From assembly GCF_031583025.1 (NCBI RefSeq), contig NZ_CP134062.1, positions 2,170,001 to 2,234,000 of the forward strand: a stretch of 64,000 bases of DNA, in the 5' to 3' direction. Of the stretch, positions 59,575 through 64,000 are shown one piece after another (positions within the stretch are counted from its first letter, which is position 1; each line of letters begins with the position of its first letter). The notes under the pieces were generated by a model. The model was not told where the DNA came from. It worked only from the letters and a program-made list of their open reading frames with translations, and ran no database searches. The position numbers were made by a program, and so were the translations under genes. The DNA comes from Mycobacterium sp. Z3061. Lineage in GTDB: Bacteria > Actinomycetota > Actinomycetes > Mycobacteriales > Mycobacteriaceae.

Positions 59575-60780
59575 TCAGTGGCACCCCGCCCCGTGCCCGC
59601 CGTGCCCGCCGTGCCCCCCGTGCTCATGCTCGGCCTCGGGCGAGCCACCCATCATGCGCAGCATGGGCATCCCGCCCGAGGTGAAGAACCGGGCCACCAG
59701 CACCGCGGCGATCACCAGGAAGATGATGTTCAGCCAGGTCGTGTAGTTCCAGGTGATCCCGGCCGACATCACCATGGCGTTGCGCTGACTGGGAATGAGA
59801 CCCGCTGTGCCGAAGATCAATTCGACCAGATACCCGGCTACCACCATCGCGGCGTAAAAGGTGGCGAGCAGCGTCAGCATCATCCTGGTGCCGTAGTACT
59901 TACGGTAGATGTTCAGAATCGGCAGGATCAGCAGGTCGGCGAAGATGAACGCAATGACCCCGCCGAAACTGATGCCGCCGTTCCACAAGACCGCGGCGAG
60001 CGGCACGTTGCCGATCGAGCAGACGAACGACACGATCGCGACGAACGGCCCGACGATCGGCCCCCACACCACTGACCAGGTCGGGTGATTGGTCAAAAAG
60101 AATTCCTGCCAGAAGGTTTCGGGCACCCACGCCGCGATCGCGCCCGCGATGAGCAACCCGATGACCAGGTCACGCAAAATCGCCAGCCACTCCATGACGA
60201 ACACGTGCGACACCGAGGTGAACCCCCGCCCGGAGATCAGCCGGCGCCAGAACGAACCGTCGCCCTGGATCGACATGTCCATGGCTGCATGGCCTTCCAT
60301 CGAGCCGGCCGCGCCTTTCTCGGCTTCCTCGCGCGCGGCGTCGATCAGCCGCTGGCGCACGAACAGCCGGAACAGCAGCGCCAGGACGATGATCATCAAC
60401 GGCCCGCCGACGAACTCGGCAGCGGTGAACTGCCAGCCCATCAACAGCGCCAAGATGATGCCCAACTCCACCACCAGGTTGGTGGAGCCGATCTCGAACG
60501 CCATGGCGGCGGTGAAGTTGGCGCCCTTGCGAAACAGCGACCTGGCCAGCGCCACCGCGGCATAGGAGCACGACGACGACGCCGCACCGAGTCCGGCCGC
60601 GACGGCCAAGGTCCGGGGCCGGTCGTCGCCCAGCAGTCCCACGATCGTCGAGCGACGCACCACCGCCTGTACGACCGCGGACAGTGCGAATCCCAGGATC
60701 AGCGCCCACAGGATCTCCCAGGTCATCGAACCGGTCAGGGCCAGGGCATGCCCGAGGGCGCCGAGCGCTTTGTCTGCCAT
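59575..60780 (-). CDS. Copper-regulated-type inner-membrane permease with His-rich tail (Rv2963 homologue)
   Basis: A 401-residue DUF318/YraQ-type permease with about eight to ten transmembrane segments. GAASSSCSYAAVALARSLF and FVCSIGNVPLAAVLWNGGISFGG are the two inverted-repeat pore signatures, the latter with a conserved cysteine. A cytoplasmic loop is methionine-rich (MEGHAAMDMS). The tail HEHGGHGGHGGHGAGCH is a clear metal-binding sequence. Rv2963 of M. tuberculosis belongs to the copper-responsive RicR regulon; a matching operator-like palindrome lies 36 bases upstream here. The ATG at 60780 is chosen over a TTG one codon earlier. Copper transport is the best inference; relatives such as ArsP move organoarsenicals. 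Confidence 0.9.
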   Translation of the reverse strand: MADKALGALGHALALTGSMTWEILWALILGFALSAVVQAVVRRSTIVGLLGDDRPRTLAVAAGLGAASSSCSYAAVALARSLFRKGANFTAAMAFEIGSTNLVVELGIILALLMGWQFTAAEFVGGPLMIIVLALLFRLFVRQRLIDAAREEAEKGAAGSMEGHAAMDMSIQGDGSFWRRLISGRGFTSVSHVFVMEWLAILRDLVIGLLIAGAIAAWVPETFWQEFFLTNHPTWSVVWGPIVGPFVAIVSFVCSIGNVPLAAVLWNGGISFGGVIAFIFADLLILPILNIYRKYYGTRMMLTLLATFYAAMVVAGYLVELIFGTAGLIPSQRNAMVMSAGITWNYTTWLNIIFLVIAAVLVARFFTSGGMPMLRMMGGSPEAEHEHGGHGGHGGHGAGCH

Positions 60781-60815
60781 CAAGAACTCCGATCCTTCGG
60801 TTCAGTACCCGGCAA

Positions 60816-60838
60816 CATATACCCCAAGGGGGTATATG
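60816..60838. promoter_or_regulatory. CsoR/RicR-type copper operator
   Basis: CATATACCCC and GGGGTATATG form a perfect ten-base inverted repeat around the spacer AAG. The TACCCC...GGGGTA core is the layout bound by CsoR/RicR copper sensors. It lies 36 bases upstream of the permease ATG and 125 bases upstream of the divergent lppX ATG. Confidence 0.8.
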
Positions 60839-60962
60839 TCAATCGCGGGCGGGCGGCAGAATCCCGGCTTCCGGCCTCCGGGTCGGTTCAGGCCACTAAG
60901 CTTGGCGGTTCGTGCGCCGGGAGCGAGACTTCGCGCATCGGCGCAGCTGAGACGAGGAAACG

Positions 60963-61652
60963 ATGAAATTACGCGTGAGGATGTCTGCGGCATCGGCTGT
61001 GATGCTGACGGTCACCGTGCTCTTGCTGGCCGGATGCGCATCTGCCCCAAAGGAATCCGAGGGCCCGCCCACCACCGGCACGACCACCGATTCGCCTCTG
61101 ATGGCCGACATCCGGCAGTCGGTGGACGCGACCAAGGCACTGACCAGCGCGCATCTGTCGGTCCGCACCAATGGTCAGGTCGACAGCATGCTCGGCATCA
61201 CCAACGCCGACGTCGACGTCCGCGCCAACCCGCTCATCGCCAAAGGTTCGTGCACCTACAACGGCCAGGCTGACGTCCCGTTCCGGATCAAGGACGACGC
61301 CATCTCGGTCAAGTTGTTCGACGACTGGACCAATCTCGGCTCCGTGTCGGACCTGTCGGCCACCCGACTGTTGGATCCCGCCAACGGCGTGGCGAAGATG
61401 CTCTCCGGCGTCACCAATCTGCAAGCGCAGGGCACCGAGGTGATCGACGGAATCAACACCAACAAGATCAACGGAACCCTGCCGGCCGACACCGTCAAGA
61501 TCATCGATCCCGGTGCCAGGCAGTCCAGGCCGGCGACCGTGTGGATCGCGCAGGACGGATCGCACCGCCTGGTCCGGGCGAGTGTCGACCTGGGATCAGG
61601 CTCGGTTCAGGTCACCCTGTCCAAGTGGAACGAGCCGGTCAACGTCGATTAG
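60963..61652 (+). CDS. lppX: Lipoprotein LppX (PDIM translocation)
   Basis: A 229-residue lipoprotein of the LppX/LprAFG family. The signal peptide ends in the lipobox LLAG-C, with the lipidated Cys at residue 25. The mature part is a U-shaped half-barrel; DSMLGITNADVDVRANPL, SGVTNLQAQGTEVIDGI and the C-terminus SKWNEPVNVD match M. tuberculosis LppX as I recall it. LppX carries phthiocerol dimycocerosates toward the outer membrane. ATG at 60963 follows GACGAGG. Its last 57 bases overlap the end of convergent mmpL7. It sits next to the copper-type permease rather than near pks1. Confidence 0.95.
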   Translation: MKLRVRMSAASAVMLTVTVLLLAGCASAPKESEGPPTTGTTTDSPLMADIRQSVDATKALTSAHLSVRTNGQVDSMLGITNADVDVRANPLIAKGSCTYNGQADVPFRIKDDAISVKLFDDWTNLGSVSDLSATRLLDPANGVAKMLSGVTNLQAQGTEVIDGINTNKINGTLPADTVKIIDPGARQSRPATVWIAQDGSHRLVRASVDLGSGSVQVTLSKWNEPVNVD

Positions 61653-64000
61653 CCGCGCCATCGCCGTCAGCAGCGCCAGTCCCACCAGGACAACAGTGCC
61701 GATCTGAGCCACCGCCCACGACGAACCGAGCAGCATCAGAGCGGCGCCGAAAACCCCGCCGGCCGCCGCGAGCGGTGCCATGACGTGCCGGATCGGCACC
61801 AGCGCGGCGACCAGGCACGGCGCGCCGCACGCCACCAGAACGGCGAATGCCGCCGGCACGCCGGAGGCGTTCACCGAACCGTGCAACAGGTACTGCCACA
61901 CCGCAACGGTCATGCCGAGGCCGGCCAGAGCGGAACCCGACAATCCCAGCACGACCACCAATCCGGCGCCCACCCCGCGCCACATGCCCGCCAGGGCCGC
62001 AACCGTCACGACCGTCAAGGCGAGCAGAATCGCGTCGTGCTCCAGCGCGCCCCGGGCCGCCGCCGCCATCGCCGCCCCACCGGCCACGGCGACCTCGCTG
62101 TCGAGAAGGCTGCCGTACTTGGTCGCGTTGCCGACCGCGCTTTCGATCTGGTTCACGCGGGACGCCGCGGACAGGTCCAGACCGGTCTGGTCGGAATACA
62201 CCAGCAGCCGGGCGGCGGTGCCGTCGGCGGAGAACATGGTCTGACGTACGTGCTGGTAGGACGGATCGGCCAGCGCCTTGCGCGGCAGGTAGAACCCGCC
62301 CGCACCGGTGTCGGCGAAGTCGATGCTGAGGTTCTTCAGGAACGCCGACAACTGAACGACCTGGGGGATGGTGGTTTCGATGGTCGTCTGCAGTGTCGGA
62401 ACGAACGAGCGCAGCTGAGTGAGCGCCGACCGCATCTCGGCCACCGCGCGTGGCGTCCCGGCCAGGGCGTTGGTCGTGCGCGCCGACCCCGCCGCCAATC
62501 GGGTAGCGCCGTCGGAAAGCACCGTGACGTCGGCGATCACCCGATCGAACGGGTCGATCGCCTTCCGGGCGGCCGAGCACAGCATGTCGGCGGCGCAATC
62601 CTGAACCCCGCCCATCCAGCCGCGCACCGGGTCGAGGTAGCCGGAGACCTCGGCGGCGGTGTCCTTGATGTTCCGGGTGCCGGACACCACCGAGTTGATG
62701 GCCTGCTGCAACTGGGCGAGCCCGCCCACGCCTGCGCTCACGCTCGCTTCGAGCTCATTGACCGAACCCGAGACCTGGTCAAGCACCGAACCCAGGGTCT
62801 TGACCGCGGTGACCTGCGGCACGAACGAGGCGGCCTGACGATCCAGCTGATCGCTGAGCCTGCCCGCTGCCGAACTCAGCGAGGCGTCCGTCCACGGAAC
62901 GCCGGCCGGCCAGGCCGCCGACTGCACCTTGCGGACACCGGGAATCTCCATCAGCCGGCGGCTGACGGCGTCGATGGCGATGAGCCCGGCCGGGTCGCGC
63001 AGGTCGTGGCTGGATCTGACCACGACGACATCGGGCAGGCGGTTGTCCGCCGTGAACTGCTTGCCGGCCCGGGCCGGGACATCGCCTACGCCCCAATGCA
63101 TTCCGAGGACGGGCAAGGCGCAGACGGCCGATACCAGCGCGACGGCGACGACCGGATTGCGAACCGCGCGGCGCACCGGCGCCGGCAGCGCCCACGAACG
63201 GGCCGGCGGCGCTGGGGACTTCGTCAACAATGCCGGCAGCAACGTCAACGAAGCAGCAAGTGCGACAACGACACCCAGCGCGGACAGGCCAACGGCGTGC
63301 ACCCCCGGGGTCTGTGCGAGCAGCAGTGGTGCGGTGAGCAGCGTGACGCCCGCCGCCGGCGCCGCCAATACGAGCAGCATCGCGCGGTAGCTGTCCCGCT
63401 CGACAGCGGTGAGCAGCAGCGCGGCCGCGGCTATCGCCCCGGTCATCAGCACCGCGGCCACCGTCCAGCAGAACAGCCCGAACAACGCCGCCAACGGCCA
63501 TGCGACCGCGACAGACAGCGCGGCGGTCAGTGTCACGATCGCAACCGACGAAAGCCCTGACCGCAGCAGGAGCAGCGCGGCGACCAGCAGGGCAGCAGCC
63601 ACGATCAGCACCGCCTGCCACGGCGCCAACCGCAGCCCGGTGCCGTGCGCGGCGGCGGGCACGGTGATGCGGACGCGTAGTCCCGCGTTCGGCGGCAACT
63701 TGCGCACCAACGAGCGAGCCGCATCGAGAGAATCGGCGGCCTTGGCGGTACCGGCCTGGCCCCGCAACCAGATCACCGCGGACCCCGACCGCCCGTCGGG
63801 ACTGGTTCCCAACGGAGCCATCAACGGGTCCGACCACCACTCCAGGACCGATCCCACATGGGCGGTGTCGGCGCGCAGGGCGCGCACGGCGTCGTCGTAG
63901 TACTGCCGGTCGGCGTCTCCCAGCGGATCACGGCCGTCCAGCACCAGGTAGGCGATCGCGTCGGTGCCGGTACCTGGAAACGCTTGCGCGATACGGCTGT
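61596..64000 (-). CDS. mmpL7: PDIM exporter MmpL7 (partial, N-terminus outside window)
   Basis: About 800 residues are visible, and the frame is open at the right edge, so the start and first helix lie outside. The visible N-terminal end reads SRIAQAFPGTGTDAIAYLVL, which matches M. tuberculosis MmpL7 near residue 90. The RND topology is present: clusters of hydrophobic helices (LIVAAALLVAALLLLRSGL onward), a large periplasmic loop, and a second helix cluster near the C-terminus. DLRDPAGLIAIDAVSRRLME and GVPWTDASLSSAAGRL are strong family landmarks. MmpL7 exports phthiocerol dimycocerosates across the inner membrane, working with LppX and DrrABC. It converges with lppX, overlapping by 57 bases. 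Confidence 0.94.
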   Translation of the reverse strand, partial: SRIAQAFPGTGTDAIAYLVLDGRDPLGDADRQYYDDAVRALRADTAHVGSVLEWWSDPLMAPLGTSPDGRSGSAVIWLRGQAGTAKAADSLDAARSLVRKLPPNAGLRVRITVPAAAHGTGLRLAPWQAVLIVAAALLVAALLLLRSGLSSVAIVTLTAALSVAVAWPLAALFGLFCWTVAAVLMTGAIAAAALLLTAVERDSYRAMLLVLAAPAAGVTLLTAPLLLAQTPGVHAVGLSALGVVVALAASLTLLPALLTKSPAPPARSWALPAPVRRAVRNPVVAVALVSAVCALPVLGMHWGVGDVPARAGKQFTADNRLPDVVVVRSSHDLRDPAGLIAIDAVSRRLMEIPGVRKVQSAAWPAGVPWTDASLSSAAGRLSDQLDRQAASFVPQVTAVKTLGSVLDQVSGSVNELEASVSAGVGGLAQLQQAINSVVSGTRNIKDTAAEVSGYLDPVRGWMGGVQDCAADMLCSAARKAIDPFDRVIADVTVLSDGATRLAAGSARTTNALAGTPRAVAEMRSALTQLRSFVPTLQTTIETTIPQVVQLSAFLKNLSIDFADTGAGGFYLPRKALADPSYQHVRQTMFSADGTAARLLVYSDQTGLDLSAASRVNQIESAVGNATKYGSLLDSEVAVAGGAAMAAAARGALEHDAILLALTVVTVAALAGMWRGVGAGLVVVLGLSGSALAGLGMTVAVWQYLLHGSVNASGVPAAFAVLVACGAPCLVAALVPIRHVMAPLAAAGGVFGAALMLLGSSWAVAQIGTVVLVGLALLTAMARLIDVDRLVPLGQGDLNRA

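Noticed and set aside
61785..63560. 591-codon plus-strand frame antisense to mmpL7
   Set aside because: Arg/Gln-rich shadow translation; mmpL7 is recognisable residue by residue.

Overview
This window comes from a slow-growing pathogenic-type Mycobacterium that is not M. tuberculosis itself. The evidence is high G+C, PE_PGRS genes, an alanine/lysine-repeat HupB, a RicR/CsoR-type copper operator, and the phthiocerol dimycocerosate (PDIM) genes lppX and mmpL7. From memory, the backbone order is that of M. tuberculosis Rv2996c down to Rv2963, read in the opposite direction. The statements of synteny here rest on recalled gene order, not on a search.

Layout: 0-1.5 kb, a GT2/TPR glycosyltransferase cut by the left edge. 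1.7-6.4 kb, serA, leuB, an MFS transporter and an FAH-family hydrolase. 6.4-8.3 kb, gltX with tRNA-Gln(CTG) and tRNA-Glu(CTC). 8.3-11.8 kb, a split-barrel flavin/F420 protein, an IclR regulator and leuCD. 12-17.8 kb, hupB, mutT1, ppk, fbiD and gpsA. 18-33.7 kb, two very large PE_PGRS genes flanking ddl. 33.8-38.1 kb, a DUF3515 protein, thiL, a DUF1330 protein, ung, an MDR oxidoreductase and a nitroreductase. 38.1-41.7 kb, a minus-strand accessory operon of a SnoaL protein, a sulfotransferase, a DUF1214-like protein and an SDR. 41.9-46.9 kb, rpmB, a DAK2/FakA-like protein, recG and a secreted HNH protein. 46.9-50.5 kb, an aldo/keto reductase, lipN, a DsbA-like protein and a VKOR protein. 50.5-55 kb, pca, rsmD and coaD. 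55-58 kb, a metallophosphoesterase, an epimerase and purU. 58-59.4 kb, a 13E12 HNH protein. 59.6-64 kb, a copper-type permease, lppX and mmpL7, the last cut by the right edge.

The most consequential observation is technical. Both PE_PGRS genes contain a perfect 19-20 base piece of an Illumina TruSeq adapter (22032-22051 and 32836-32854). The two pieces point outward from the 10.8 kb between them, so that segment looks like a separate contig joined through untrimmed adapter. Each gene also carries a one-base deletion that shifts the PGRS frame (near 21774 and 30709). The PE_PGRS reading frames should therefore be treated as assembly-broken, not as natural short genes. The ddl position and strand still agree with M. 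tuberculosis synteny.

Biologically, the notable points are: 216-217 residue super-repeats shared by the two PE_PGRS genes; a perfect 10-3-10 palindrome typical of CsoR/RicR operators between the His-tailed permease and lppX; the direct adjacency of that permease to lppX/mmpL7, with the phenolic-glycolipid block of M. tuberculosis absent from this site; and the sulfotransferase operon, which resembles the Rv3529c-Rv3531c neighbourhood.
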